The notes: a model not told the origin generated them from the sequence alone. 64,000 bases of DNA from Edaphobacter modestus (GCF_004217555.1 NZ_SHKW01000001.1:2914001-2978000), one strand, 5' to 3'; positions 42,829-51,646 are shown, counted from the stretch's first letter. Translations and numbers: made by a program.

Positions 42829-43056
42829 TTGCGCTGGCCGTTCAAGAGTAAAGCTGCGACTGACATACGAATTTTCCGGGACCCGAAAACTGACGCGGTC
42901 ACACTTCGACTTGTTGGGCCGATGTGTTTTCCGAGCACTGAGAACTCGATTGTCACGCTGTCCGTGAGCCTGAATGTAAAGCTCGATGACGAGGGGATCC
43001 AGCGCCTTTATGAGCAGCTGTCACACTATGCGAAGCGGGAGATCGGAGACCTGTAG
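42829..43056 (+). CDS. Small hypothetical protein (TTG start)
   Basis: 75 residues from a TTG preceded by AAAAGGAAA. The sequence alternates short strands and a C-terminal amphipathic helix (DDEGIQRLYEQLSHYAKREI). No family recognised. It ends the plus-strand set of small genes and is convergent with an HNH-like gene about 200 bases downstream. Confidence 0.45.
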   Translation: MRWPFKSKAATDIRIFRDPKTDAVTLRLVGPMCFPSTENSIVTLSVSLNVKLDDEGIQRLYEQLSHYAKREIGDL

Positions 43057-43259
43057 TAGGCATTGCGGCTAGCCGACCTCCCACCCGATACGCCCGCCCC
43101 AAAGCTAATAGTCGCAACGCGTGCTTCAACCCCACGATAGGCCCACTGTGAGAATTTCTCGCTCTCCCCCGTTACCCACCAATACTTTTCCAGTTACGGC
43201 GCGTAAGTCGTTGATATTACTGGCACTTCTATTCTCATAACCAAAAGGTCTGCTTATGG

Positions 43260-43763
43260 TCATGCTTGACGAGCCTGGCGTGAACTCTGGTATTTCGGTA
43301 GCGCCACGAGTTCTGGGTATCGCTTCAGCAACGCTTGTGTAACCTCTATTTTCCAGCGTTTCTTTTGGCTGCGCAGATTCCATTTATCGAAAGCTTTGCT
43401 GAGTATTTTTGCTGCCACAATCTCATCGCACTTATTTATTCGGCAGAGATGTCCGACTACATCGTCCACATAACCAGCAAGTATGGATCGACCTGCGTGC
43501 AGGACCGAGTTGCAGCGCTCGCAAACCATTTCGAAGCCCGAGAGTTTTACAGTGGTTCTCTGATCACTGAAACGCCACTTCTCATGACAAAAAAGAATCT
43601 TGCCGCGCTGTCGGCAGACAATGCAGCGGTGCCCAGCCTCCACAAGAGCTGCGTCCCTAATCTTCTTCCAGGCGACCCGACCTTTCAGCATACGATGTGC
43701 ACTTCGACCCCAAAGCGGGGCTGGAATAAGTTCAGGAACTATCTTGTGCGCTCTAGCAGGCAT
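43260..43763 (-). CDS. HNH-like zinc-binding endonuclease
   Basis: 167 residues. Two Cys pairs frame a treble-clef-like motif: HRCIVCRQRGKILFCHEKW near residue 46 and EMVCERCNSVLHAGRS near 79, with histidines placed as in HNH nucleases. Intact family members bind zinc through the four cysteines and a catalytic metal through the histidines. The C-terminal half is helical (AAKILSKAFDKWNLRSQKKR). It lies between phage-like small genes and the integrase, a usual place for phage HNH enzymes. The function, DNA nicking or cleavage, is inferred. Confidence 0.62.
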   Translation of the reverse strand: MPARAHKIVPELIPAPLWGRSAHRMLKGRVAWKKIRDAALVEAGHRCIVCRQRGKILFCHEKWRFSDQRTTVKLSGFEMVCERCNSVLHAGRSILAGYVDDVVGHLCRINKCDEIVAAKILSKAFDKWNLRSQKKRWKIEVTQALLKRYPELVALPKYQSSRQARQA

Positions 43764-43845
43764 GCTCAGAGATGATAGCGCGTAGCTTCAGATTGGCAGT
43801 CGAGCGCATCGAGAACGGTATGCCGCCTAGCGAGATGAAGGAGTC

Positions 43846-45201
43846 TCATCGCGTACCCCCTGCATAACTCTCGAACCCCTGGAAGGTGCTATTGATGGTC
43901 TTCCGGATCGTCGCATCGTCCGCGTCGGCGATGTACTTGAGGGTAGTGTCGAGGTCACTGTGACGGAGGTACCGTTGCAGTGTCTGCGCTGGGAGCCCTT
44001 TATGGTGGAGGGTTGTCGCAAACGTCTTTCTCAGTTTGTGCAGCACAAACTGTCGGCAGACCGGGTGGGTGGCGCAGGATTTACCTGCCTTGTTGCGACA
44101 CTGACCACAGTTAACTCCAGCACGAAGGGCCAGCCGCTTGATGACGCGGAGGGCGTGACCGTTGGGCTTCCCGCCCTTGCCCGGAAATATCAGGCGCGCC
44201 TGTGGGTACCGTTCCCGCCGAGCCTTGAGGACCCGCACAAGAACATCGGGGATCGGCAGGGAGCCTTCCTCCTTGTCCTTGGGTTGATATCCCAGATCGA
44301 GATGTTCGGTGACGGTATAGGTTTTGAGTTCGAGGTCTACATCGGTCCAGCAAACAAACTGAGCCTCCTGCTCTCTCGCGCCGGTGCAGAGGAAGAAGTG
44401 AAGGAGATCTGCTTCATCCTGCGTCGCCTCGGCGAAGAGTTTGGCGAGCTGGCTGGGGTTGTAGGCGCGAACCTTCTTCTCGGTGTACTGAGGCAGGTCC
44501 TTGCCAATTAGCAACGACGGGAGGCCGTAGTGGTGCAGGAAGATCTGGAGAAAGTCGACGCGATTGCGGACGGTGCGAGGGACACTGCCCTGGACCTTCT
44601 TAAGGAACTCGACGTAGTCGAGCATGTCCTTGCGGGTGATGTCGGCAAGTGGCTTGTTCACGAACTGCCGGGTGAGCTTGGCGGTGGACTTTTTCCGCTT
44701 GTGTCCAGCGATCTTTACCTGGGTGTCCTTGGCAGCCTCCTTGGCGGCGTCAGGGCTGAACAAGAAGAGGGTCGTCCGGTAGGCGGCGAAGGTCTTCGCG
44801 GACCTATGTGTCTTTACCTCTGCCAGGTACTCCTTGATTGCATCGTTGAGGAGCAGCGGCGGTTTAGGCTGCTCAGCAGTCAGAGGGGTACGGGCTGCGG
44901 CGTCGGGGACAACCTGAGGGACAATGTCATCGCCATCATCGTTGACATGCTGAAGGTCACGCACCTTCTGCTGGACCCGGGTTAGGGCCAGGGTAGGGTC
45001 CTTTCCGACCGACTCCCAAACCCGCTTTTGTCCGATGCGATAGCGTAGGTGGTAGGAAGCGCCGGGGAACTCGGTGGCTCTGCCGGAGTGGATGGCATGG
45101 TGGGGGCGTAGGCGGCCATTCGCTGCAAAGGCGGCCCTGAGGTAGGGATAGCTTCCGTCAGGAAGACGGACACGAAGATACAGCTGGACGGGTGACTTCA
45201 C
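43846..45201 (-). CDS. Tyrosine recombinase/integrase next to tRNA-Ser
   Basis: 451 residues. After a long N-terminal region, a SAM-like core-binding domain (NDAIKEYLAEVKTHRSAKTF) is followed by the catalytic domain. Arg I is in CTGAREQEAQF near residue 273, the His-x-x-Arg in HKLRKTFATT near 390, and the final His and Tyr in YLRHSDLDTTLKYI near 415. A cysteine cluster (NCGQCRNKAGKSC, then HPVC) lies just before HxxR and looks like a zinc-binding insertion. The enzyme integrates DNA, here presumably at the tRNA-Ser gene that lies 146 bases upstream. A perfect inverted repeat sits directly before its start. Confidence 0.9.
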   Translation of the reverse strand: MKSPVQLYLRVRLPDGSYPYLRAAFAANGRLRPHHAIHSGRATEFPGASYHLRYRIGQKRVWESVGKDPTLALTRVQQKVRDLQHVNDDGDDIVPQVVPDAAARTPLTAEQPKPPLLLNDAIKEYLAEVKTHRSAKTFAAYRTTLFLFSPDAAKEAAKDTQVKIAGHKRKKSTAKLTRQFVNKPLADITRKDMLDYVEFLKKVQGSVPRTVRNRVDFLQIFLHHYGLPSLLIGKDLPQYTEKKVRAYNPSQLAKLFAEATQDEADLLHFFLCTGAREQEAQFVCWTDVDLELKTYTVTEHLDLGYQPKDKEEGSLPIPDVLVRVLKARRERYPQARLIFPGKGGKPNGHALRVIKRLALRAGVNCGQCRNKAGKSCATHPVCRQFVLHKLRKTFATTLHHKGLPAQTLQRYLRHSDLDTTLKYIADADDATIRKTINSTFQGFESYAGGTR

Positions 45202-45225
45202 ATTAGCCTCTCGGGCTAATACCGT
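45202..45225 (-). promoter_or_regulatory. Inverted repeat at the integrase start (second copy of shared motif)
   Basis: ATTAGCC-TCTCG-GGCTAAT (45202-45220) is a perfect inverted repeat directly before the integrase ATG, overlapping the 16-bp motif shared with 40950. It is well placed as an operator limiting integrase expression. Confidence 0.5.
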
Positions 45226-45346
45226 CGCCAGGTCGCGTTCAGTGATTATGGAATCGGCTTGGTCTGCAAATCGGGTAGCAACTGCTGGTAGCAGATGGGC
45301 CCGAGTGGCTCATAACCTATTGATGTAGAAGGATTTGTAAAATTTC

Positions 45347-45439
45347 TGGCGGAGAGTGGGGGATTCGAACCCCCGATAGAGTTTTTGACCCTATAACGGT
45401 TTAGCAAACCGCCGCCTTCAGCCACTCGGCCAACTCTCC
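45347..45439 (-). tRNA. tRNA-Ser(GCT)
   Basis: The minus strand folds as a class II tRNA. The acceptor GGAGAGT pairs with ACTCTCC, the anticodon loop is TTGCTAA (anticodon GCT), a long variable arm follows, and the T-arm reads GGGGGTTCGAATCCCCC. CCA is encoded (45349-45347). Its 3' end faces the accessory region and the integrase, making it the likely integration target. Confidence 0.95.
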
Positions 45440-45683
45440 GAACCCTTGCTTTGCTCGGGCTTTCAGGTGATTATACCGTGGCCGCCCGAAGTGTGTCGGA
45501 GAATCTCTCGCAAAACGATGAATTGATTTCTTTTGTCCCGAGGAATCAGGGAGCCGCAGTGTGTCTCTGATCACGAAGAGCGAGGTTGAAGAACACCCAA
45601 TCCGCGTGCAGCCAGACCGACATCTTCCGCCTCGCTCTCGATCAAGACTTAACGGAACTTGAGATTCCGTCCACGCTCGACCT

Positions 45684-46235
45684 TTACTTGACTGTGACGT
45701 TTGCCTCGGCGGCCTTGTTGTCGATGAAGCGCTGTTGCGCCTCAAGAACCTTAGCCCGGGCAAAAGAGGCGTCGCGCCAACCTTTCACTTCGACGCGCTT
45801 GCCTTCGAGGTCCTTATAGATCGCGAAGAAGTGGGTAATCTCCTTCAGCATGTGGGGATAGATCTCGGAGAAGTTCCAGACGTCCTTATAACGTGGATTT
45901 CCCTTGCCCACGGCCAGAACCTTCTCGTCACCGACTCCCTGGTCCCGCATCTCGAGCAGGCCGATAGGACGAACCTCCATGACGCAGCCTGGAAAACTCC
46001 CCGCATCGACCAGAACCAGCACATCGAGCGGATCGCCATCGTCTCCCAGCGTCGAGGGGATAAACCCATAATCTCCCGGATAGTGAACGGGGGAGTAGAG
46101 GTTGCGGTCGAGACGAAAGACGTGAAGCTCCTTGTCGTACTCGTACTTGTTGATTCCCTCCAGGGGAATCTCGATGACAGCGTTGATTACCTCGGGCGAG
46201 TCTGGGCCCACGGGTAGCTCAAGGTAGTTTGGCAT
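45684..46235 (-). CDS. ppa: Inorganic pyrophosphatase (family I)
   Basis: 183 residues, close to the usual length of bacterial family I enzymes. Signature blocks are IEIPLEGINKYEYDKELHVF near 22, HYPGDYGFIPSTL near 51 and DGDPLDVLVLVD near 65, which contain the aspartates that bind magnesium and pyrophosphate. It hydrolyses pyrophosphate to phosphate in the cytoplasm, pulling biosynthetic reactions forward. The gene stands alone on the minus strand; the 240-base gap between it and tRNA-Ser has no convincing gene. Expression is likely constitutive. Confidence 0.95.
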   Translation of the reverse strand: MPNYLELPVGPDSPEVINAVIEIPLEGINKYEYDKELHVFRLDRNLYSPVHYPGDYGFIPSTLGDDGDPLDVLVLVDAGSFPGCVMEVRPIGLLEMRDQGVGDEKVLAVGKGNPRYKDVWNFSEIYPHMLKEITHFFAIYKDLEGKRVEVKGWRDASFARAKVLEAQQRFIDNKAAEANVTVK

Positions 46236-46370
46236 AGGATTGATTCTCTTCTCGTTGTTCGCGAAAATGGATAGGGTCAGCTGGGGCCGATGGCCGGTGA
46301 ATGAATCTGGTAGCGGGTTTGCCTGCGGATGACGAAGCCGAAGACCGCATCATGTCTATAATCAAACAAG

Positions 46371-46616
46371 ATGAAGGCTCATGTCTATGTCACGCTGAAA
46401 CGAACCGTGCTGGATGCCCAGGGGCAGACAGTCGCGGATGCGCTGCACAGGATGCAGTATCGCGGAGTGGCCGATGTTCGGCAGGGAAAGTATTTTGTGC
46501 TGACGCTCGATGACGGGCTCGAACATGCCGAGGCCGAAGCTGAGGTAGGCAGGATCGCCCGCGAGGTACTGACCAATCCCGTAATCGAAGAGTGCAGTTT
46601 TCGTTTAGAGGACTGA
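46371..46616 (+). CDS. purS: Phosphoribosylformylglycinamidine synthase subunit PurS
   Basis: 81 residues, the expected size. The sequence (MKAHVYVTLKRTVLDAQGQT, VADALHRMQYRGVADVRQGK) matches PurS, the small structural subunit that bridges PurL and PurQ and channels ammonia in the fourth step of purine synthesis. purL and purQ are not in the window, so this copy is apart from its partners or they lie elsewhere. No ribosome site is visible; TATAAT at 46357-46362 ends eight bases before the ATG, so a leaderless transcript is possible, but the -35 region is weak. Confidence 0.9.
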   Translation: MKAHVYVTLKRTVLDAQGQTVADALHRMQYRGVADVRQGKYFVLTLDDGLEHAEAEAEVGRIAREVLTNPVIEECSFRLED

Positions 46617-46802
46617 AGACAAAGCGCTTGCACTCGTCGTTTTCCCTGGAGATGGATCGCCAGCAAAATCCGATGAACTCTTCATTTCTGAATCTCATGC
46701 AGAGGCCCCGGTGCGAAACCGGGAGGGCAGATCGCAACGCATTCGTATCGTTGAGTGGAAGGCCCTTCACCACGAATGCTACGCTCAATAAAGGAGAAAG
46801 CG

Positions 46803-47894
46803 TTGAGTGATGCAGTCTTAGGAAAGAGCTCAGTCGTAACGCCTGAGCTAGGAACGAGCCGTTTTGTAAGAGCATGCCTGCGACAGCCGGTAGATCGTAC
46901 GCCCGTATGGTTGTTGCGGCAGGCCGGACGGTATATGCCGGAGTATATGGCGGTGCGGAAGCATCATTCGCTGCTGGAGATCTGCAGAACTCCCGGAGTT
47001 GCTGCCGAGGTTACGATTACTGCCGCGGAACGGCTGGGCGTCGACGCGGCAATTATCTTCGCCGACCTGCTGTTGCCTTTTACGCCGATGGGCGTTGACT
47101 TTGAGTTTCTTGCTGGCGAAGGTCCGGTCGTACACACTCCCATAAGAACTCTCGACCAGGTTCGGGCTCTCCGCACAGATCGCGTAGAAGACCTGACCTA
47201 CGTCGCTCAGGCGATCGAACAGGTTGCACGCCATTTCTCTGCCCCACGCGCCGATGGCGACCAGCTAGGCATCATCGGGTTCTGTGGAGCGCCGTTCACG
47301 CTGGCCAGCTACATGATCGAAGGCGGTTCTTCGCGCAATTACGTTGAGACCAAGCGCATGATGTACGGCGACGGCACCGCATGGCCGCTGCTGATGGAGA
47401 AGCTGATCGATGTTCTCGCGGCCTATGCGGCACAACAGGTGGAAGCTGGTGCGGACGTCATTCAGATCTTCGATAGCTGGGCAGGCGCGCTGGGAGTAAC
47501 GGACTATCGCGAATATTGCCTTGCGCCAACGACCGAACTTGTCCGTCGCGTTCAAGCTCTGGGCGTTCCAGTCATCTACTTCGGCGTCGATACCGCTTCG
47601 CTGCTTCCCACCATGCGCGAGACGGGAGCCGATGTGATCGGCCTCGACTGGCGAATCCCGTTCGCGGAAGGATGGAAGGCTGTGGGAGAAGGTTGCGCCG
47701 TGCAGGGCAATCTCGATCCCATCACCCTGTTCGCCCCGGAAGATGTATTGCGCGCACGCGTGCGCGAGGTGCTCGACGCAGCGGCCGGTCGCCCGGGACA
47801 TATCTTCAACCTGGGACATGGAATTGTTCCGGGAACTCCTGTAGAGAACGTCATCAAAACTGTGGAATGGGTGAAGGAGTTCGGAGCGCGATGA
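46803..47894 (+). CDS. hemE: Uroporphyrinogen decarboxylase
   Basis: I start at a TTG at 46803 because AAAGGAG lies six bases upstream; the frame is open from 46755. The 363-residue product has both family signatures: RTPVWLLRQAGRYMPEY near residue 33 and GFCGAPFTLASYMIEGG near 142. It removes four carboxyl groups from uroporphyrinogen III to give coproporphyrinogen III, in the cytoplasm. hemH follows with a four-base overlap (ATGA), and hemG overlaps hemH by one base, so the three form a coupled haem operon. The preceding gap of 186 bases to purS presumably holds the promoter. Confidence 0.95.
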   Translation: MSDAVLGKSSVVTPELGTSRFVRACLRQPVDRTPVWLLRQAGRYMPEYMAVRKHHSLLEICRTPGVAAEVTITAAERLGVDAAIIFADLLLPFTPMGVDFEFLAGEGPVVHTPIRTLDQVRALRTDRVEDLTYVAQAIEQVARHFSAPRADGDQLGIIGFCGAPFTLASYMIEGGSSRNYVETKRMMYGDGTAWPLLMEKLIDVLAAYAAQQVEAGADVIQIFDSWAGALGVTDYREYCLAPTTELVRRVQALGVPVIYFGVDTASLLPTMRETGADVIGLDWRIPFAEGWKAVGEGCAVQGNLDPITLFAPEDVLRARVREVLDAAAGRPGHIFNLGHGIVPGTPVENVIKTVEWVKEFGAR

Positions 47895-48904
47895 GCCATG
47901 CTGTGCTGCTGCTCGCCCACGGAACTCCCAACGTACGGGGAGAGATGGCTGAGTACCTCAGCAAGGTGACAGGCGGCCGAGCATTGCCCGATGAGGTCGT
48001 CGAGGAGTTGAAGCATCGCTATGCGCAGATCGGCCTACGGGAGACCCCCGGCCAGGAACCGCCACCGCTGACCAAATGGACCTTAGCCCAGGGTCATGCC
48101 TTGGAGCAAGCGCTCGGCGGGACATGTGTCTACATCGCGATGCGAAATTGGTCGCCTTACATCGCAGACGTGGTCGAGCAGATGCGGTCCGATGGCGTGA
48201 CGAAGATTCGCGCCGTCTGCCTGGCTCCGCAGAACTCGCGAACAAGCGTCGGACTGTATCGCCGGGCGCTTATGGCCGCGGCAACAGGCATCGATGTGGA
48301 GTTCGTCGCTGAATGGGCGGAGAACCCGCTGCTTGTCCAGGCCTTCGCCGAAAGGCTTCAACCCGTCTGGTCCAACGCCTCTGCGGAGCTGGGCAAGCCA
48401 GTGCCGGTGCTGTTTACTGCACACAGTGTTCCCTGCCGCACCATCATGACCGGCGAAGCTTCCATCGCCGGAGCGCGCCCCGGAACACCGATGCAGGATT
48501 CACCGGACCCGTATCCGGTGGAGGCGAAGAGAACCGCCTCGCTCGTTGCGGAGCGGCTGAGAACCGCCGGGCTCACGGAGCGCGGCTGGTATTTTGCGTT
48601 TCAGAGCCAGGGCGTCAGTGGAGGCCCCTGGATCGGGCCCACCGTCGAGGACACTCTCAAATCGCTCAAGGAAGAAGGACACAAGGGCGTGGTGATGCAG
48701 CCCATCGGCTTTGTCTGCGATCACGTGGAGGTTCTCTACGACATCGACATCGCCTTCAAGGAACTCGCCGCCGGTCTGGGATTGAAGCTTTGGAGAGCGG
48801 AGAGCCTGAATGATTCTCCAACTCTGACGAAAGCTCTTGTGGGCATCGCAAAGAGTGAGGAACCAGTGGAGGCAACCAGCCTTTCTCCGGCGAAGGTAGG
48901 CTGA
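47891..48904 (+). CDS. hemH: Ferrochelatase-family enzyme (HemH)
   Basis: 337 residues from the ATG at 47891 that overlaps the hemE stop. Family residues are visible: the active-site histidine in VLFTAHSVPCRTI near residue 178 and the acidic metal site in GFVCDHVEVLYDIDI near 278. It inserts iron into a porphyrin: protoporphyrin IX in the classic route, or coproporphyrin III in the coproporphyrin-dependent route. Which is used depends on the partner oxidase and on whether HemQ exists elsewhere. The gene starts in hemE and ends in hemG, so the three enzymes are made together. Confidence 0.93.
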   Translation: MSHAVLLLAHGTPNVRGEMAEYLSKVTGGRALPDEVVEELKHRYAQIGLRETPGQEPPPLTKWTLAQGHALEQALGGTCVYIAMRNWSPYIADVVEQMRSDGVTKIRAVCLAPQNSRTSVGLYRRALMAAATGIDVEFVAEWAENPLLVQAFAERLQPVWSNASAELGKPVPVLFTAHSVPCRTIMTGEASIAGARPGTPMQDSPDPYPVEAKRTASLVAERLRTAGLTERGWYFAFQSQGVSGGPWIGPTVEDTLKSLKEEGHKGVVMQPIGFVCDHVEVLYDIDIAFKELAAGLGLKLWRAESLNDSPTLTKALVGIAKSEEPVEATSLSPAKVG

Positions 48905-50355
48905 TGAGTCAGGTTCGATCGCGGCCGCGACGGATCGCAGTCATCGGCGGCGGAATCGCCGGCCTCACTGCGGCCTACGAGCTGGCAAAGCTCTCGAGCC
49001 TCGAAGAGCCTCTCCATGTAGCGCTCTATGAGGCATCCTCTCGGCTGGGCGGTATCGTCGAAACGATTCGCGAGGGCGGATTCGTCATTGAAGGCGGTCC
49101 CGACGGCTGGGTAAGCGAGAAGCCGTGGGCGCGTGAGCTGGCCATCGAGCTTGGCCTGGAAGAAGAATTGATCTTCTCCAATGACGACGAACGACGAACC
49201 TATGTGCTCATCGACGGCATCCTGAAGGCGATGCCGGGTGGGATGCGCATGATGGTTCCCGCTGACCTTGCCGCGCTGGATGCCTCGGATCTCTTCAGCT
49301 CCGAGGCGAAGCAGGCATTCCACCAGGAGCTCGGGAGAGCCGAAGAGTTGAAGAAGCAGGCTCCCATCCACGATGAAAGCGTGGCGGCATTTGTGCGTCG
49401 ACATTTCGGAGATGAGGTTCTCGACAAGATCGGGGCGCCATTGCTCAGTGGCGTCTTCGGCGGCGATGTAGCCCAGCTGAGCGTTCGCGCCGTGATGGCA
49501 CCCTTTGTCGCGATGGAACGCGAGCATGGCAGCTTGATCGCAGGCCTCAAGGCGCGTGAAGCGACGGCAGGAAAAAAGAAGACTCCTCTCTTCACCACGC
49601 TTCGGAGCGGACTGGGGACGCTGATCGACCGGCTGGTTGCAGCGATTCCGCACGAGTGGGTTCACCTGAACGTGGAGACGACAGCGATAGAGCGCGAGAT
49701 CGAGGGCTGGACTTTAAGCACGAGCGCGGGCCGGGAACAGTTCGACGTCGTGATGATCGCGGCACCGCTGCACGTTGCTCGTGCGCTGCTGGCACCCATT
49801 GATGACCGCGCCGTGGAGCTGATGCAGATGGATGCGAGCTCCGCCGTGATCGTCGGCTTCGGCTTTGACGATGCAGCGAAGGCACCTGTCCCGTCAGGAT
49901 TCGGCTTCCTGGTCCCACCGGATTCCAATAGCCTGCTTCTTGCCTGCACTTTCATGGACCAAAAGTTTTCTCACCGCGTTCCCGCGGGTGGCCGCCTGCT
50001 GCGCGCCTTCTTTGGAGGACGCGCAGCCGAGCGCGTTCTGCGCTGCGGAAACGACGAGACGGCTGCGATTGCGAGAATGGAGCTGGCAAGGATTCTCGGA
50101 CCGCTGCCTGAGCCTCGCGTCACGGTAGTCCGTCGTCTGCCGCTTTCGCTTCCGCAGTATGCTGTTGGGCACCTGGAGCGCATCGCGGAGCTGGACGAGC
50201 GGCTGCGCGGTCTCAATGGTCTTTGGCTTCTGGGCAACGGTTACCGTGGCGTAGGTCTGCCGGATCTTATCCGCGACTCGCGTGCAGCGGCGCGAGCTGC
50301 CTTCGGGCTCGCGGGAGGAACCGGGAAAGCGAACGAGGCTCCGATCTCGGCCTAG
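48904..50355 (+). CDS. hemG: Protoporphyrinogen/coproporphyrinogen oxidase (HemY/HemG FAD type)
   Basis: 483 residues. A Rossmann-type FAD site (RIAVIGGGIAGLTAAYELAK) opens the protein. LYEASSRLGGIVETIREGGF and IEGGPDGWVSEKP are the family's conserved substrate-side blocks, and GVFGGDVAQLSVRAV lies in the middle. The C-terminal FAD block is NGLWLLGNGYRGVGLPDLIR. It oxidises protoporphyrinogen IX or coproporphyrinogen III with oxygen, usually membrane-associated. Its start codon shares one base with the hemH stop. The sequence alone does not distinguish the proto- and copro- forms. Confidence 0.93.
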   Translation: MSQVRSRPRRIAVIGGGIAGLTAAYELAKLSSLEEPLHVALYEASSRLGGIVETIREGGFVIEGGPDGWVSEKPWARELAIELGLEEELIFSNDDERRTYVLIDGILKAMPGGMRMMVPADLAALDASDLFSSEAKQAFHQELGRAEELKKQAPIHDESVAAFVRRHFGDEVLDKIGAPLLSGVFGGDVAQLSVRAVMAPFVAMEREHGSLIAGLKAREATAGKKKTPLFTTLRSGLGTLIDRLVAAIPHEWVHLNVETTAIEREIEGWTLSTSAGREQFDVVMIAAPLHVARALLAPIDDRAVELMQMDASSAVIVGFGFDDAAKAPVPSGFGFLVPPDSNSLLLACTFMDQKFSHRVPAGGRLLRAFFGGRAAERVLRCGNDETAAIARMELARILGPLPEPRVTVVRRLPLSLPQYAVGHLERIAELDERLRGLNGLWLLGNGYRGVGLPDLIRDSRAAARAAFGLAGGTGKANEAPISA

Positions 50356-50489
50356 GGCTGCGGTGACGCTCATTTCAGAGCTCATCTGACTTCGGCCATC
50401 GGCGCCGCGCGAGCAACCCATCGAGCCACGAATCCGATTTGGTACACGTTATCCACGGAAATTTAACGTAGCAGAGCTCAAAGCTCTTG

Positions 50490-51500
50490 ATGGGCGCAGG
50501 TTTTCGAAGCATACTCCAACAAGAAGCTTTAGCTCCAGCAAGACGGTTGCCCACCGAGACACCGATCGTGACCCGATATAGCCGTCAAGACGTACTTCGG
50601 ATCCTGCACCTGAACACACGGCAGTTGATGTCGTGGGAGCGGGCAGGACTGCTCTCCCCCCAAGAACAATACTCCTTCGAAGAACTGGGCCAGCTTCGCG
50701 CGCTGCGCGATCTGCAGGCTCACGCGGCCAAGACTCGCACACGTATCTCGGCCCGGAGCATCCGGGCTTCAGTCGACGCGATGCAGCGCGTGGCCGGGAT
50801 GCGGAACCCTCTGCTGGAGAGCTCGGCGGTGCGGCGCGGGTCGCGGCTGGCCTTTCGCATCGATGGAACGCTCGTCGATCCGCTGACCCAGCAGCTTGCG
50901 TTCGACTTCGACGCCTTTGCGGGATCGCGGCTGGGACTAGTGGTCACGGGCGAGATGCGCCCGCAAAACCCGGCGCAGAGAGCAGCCGAGTTGCAGGAGA
51001 TGTTCCTGCGCGCCGTTCAGCTGGAAGAGAACTCCGCGACAGTGAGCCAGGCGGCGACGCTGTATGAGGCGATCCTTGCTGCGCAGCCGACGCACGCGCC
51101 GGCGCTGATCAACCTGGGAACGATTTACTACAACATGCGGAACTTCGAGCGTGCCGAGAGCCTCTACCGGCGGGCCACAGTCGCAGATCCGGAGTATGCG
51201 CTGGCGTTCTTCGATCTTGGCAACGTGCTCGACGAGATGCAGCACCTCGATCAGGCGACGGCCGCTTACCAGAAGGCGGTTGCGCTGGTTCCGCAGTACG
51301 CGGACGCTCACTATAATCTCGCGCTCGCGTATGAGCGACAGGGACATAAGCGGCGCGCCCTGCGCCACTGGCTCACCTATGTACGGCTGGACCCGGTCGG
51401 CCCGTGGGGGAACCATGCACGCGATCAGGCCAGGAAGATTCTGAAGTCGGAGAAGCTGTCCATCGTGAGCCGACGCGGGCGACTGGTCCGCGCTGGGTGA
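50490..51500 (+). CDS. MerR-type helix-turn-helix protein with TPR repeats
   Basis: 336 residues from the ATG at 50490; a TTG three bases earlier and a GTG at 50568 are alternatives. A MerR-like helix-turn-helix lies around 27-75 (RYSRQDVLRILHLNTRQLMS, WERAGLLSPQEQYSFEELGQ). A middle region of unknown type follows. About three tetratricopeptide repeats occupy 190-310 (ALINLGTIYYNMRNFERAES, ALAFFDLGNVLDEMQHLDQA, ADAHYNLALAYERQGHKRRA). It probably combines DNA binding with protein-protein contacts. This architecture recurs in acidobacteria but the target is unknown. It is a single-gene unit, ended by a bidirectional terminator. Confidence 0.75.
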   Translation: MGAGFRSILQQEALAPARRLPTETPIVTRYSRQDVLRILHLNTRQLMSWERAGLLSPQEQYSFEELGQLRALRDLQAHAAKTRTRISARSIRASVDAMQRVAGMRNPLLESSAVRRGSRLAFRIDGTLVDPLTQQLAFDFDAFAGSRLGLVVTGEMRPQNPAQRAAELQEMFLRAVQLEENSATVSQAATLYEAILAAQPTHAPALINLGTIYYNMRNFERAESLYRRATVADPEYALAFFDLGNVLDEMQHLDQATAAYQKAVALVPQYADAHYNLALAYERQGHKRRALRHWLTYVRLDPVGPWGNHARDQARKILKSEKLSIVSRRGRLVRAG

Positions 51501-51607
51501 CCCCTCCCCTCTTGTTTTAATTTTGTCGTTTAGTTTCAATCGCTTACGCGATTTAAACAGGATAAAATATAGATTCCAGACGGGTTAAGTGTCAAAATAT
51601 TGATTCT

Positions 51608-51646
51608 AAAAGGGAAAACCCCCGGATGGTTGCCCGGGGCCTTTTC
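51608..51646. terminator. Bidirectional terminator between convergent genes
   Basis: CCCCGG (51620-51625) pairs with CCGGGG (51634-51639), extended by AAAAGG upstream and CCTTTT downstream. It lies between the plus-strand MerR-TPR gene and the minus-strand alpha/beta hydrolase gene and has A and T runs on both sides. Confidence 0.75.

Larger units (their letters stand above)
19245..45346. mobile_element. Mosaic accessory region ending at tRNA-Ser
   Basis: Everything between the terminator at 19244 and tRNA-Ser(GCT) at 45347 is accessory in character. It holds four recombinase/integrase genes or fragments, IS3 and IS66 scraps, broken genes, toxin-antitoxin, restriction-modification and phage-like genes, with patches of visibly lower GC (19.7-21.8 kb, 36.2-38.7 kb). 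The tyrosine integrase at 43846-45201 reads away from the tRNA 3' end, a classic integration layout. I could not find a second copy of the tRNA-Ser 3' end, so the left boundary is not proven and the region may contain several nested elements. Confidence 0.65.

Noticed and set aside
45586..45819. 77-codon plus-strand frame near pyrophosphatase
   Set aside because: Overlaps the pyrophosphatase 3' end on the opposite strand and has no ribosome site.
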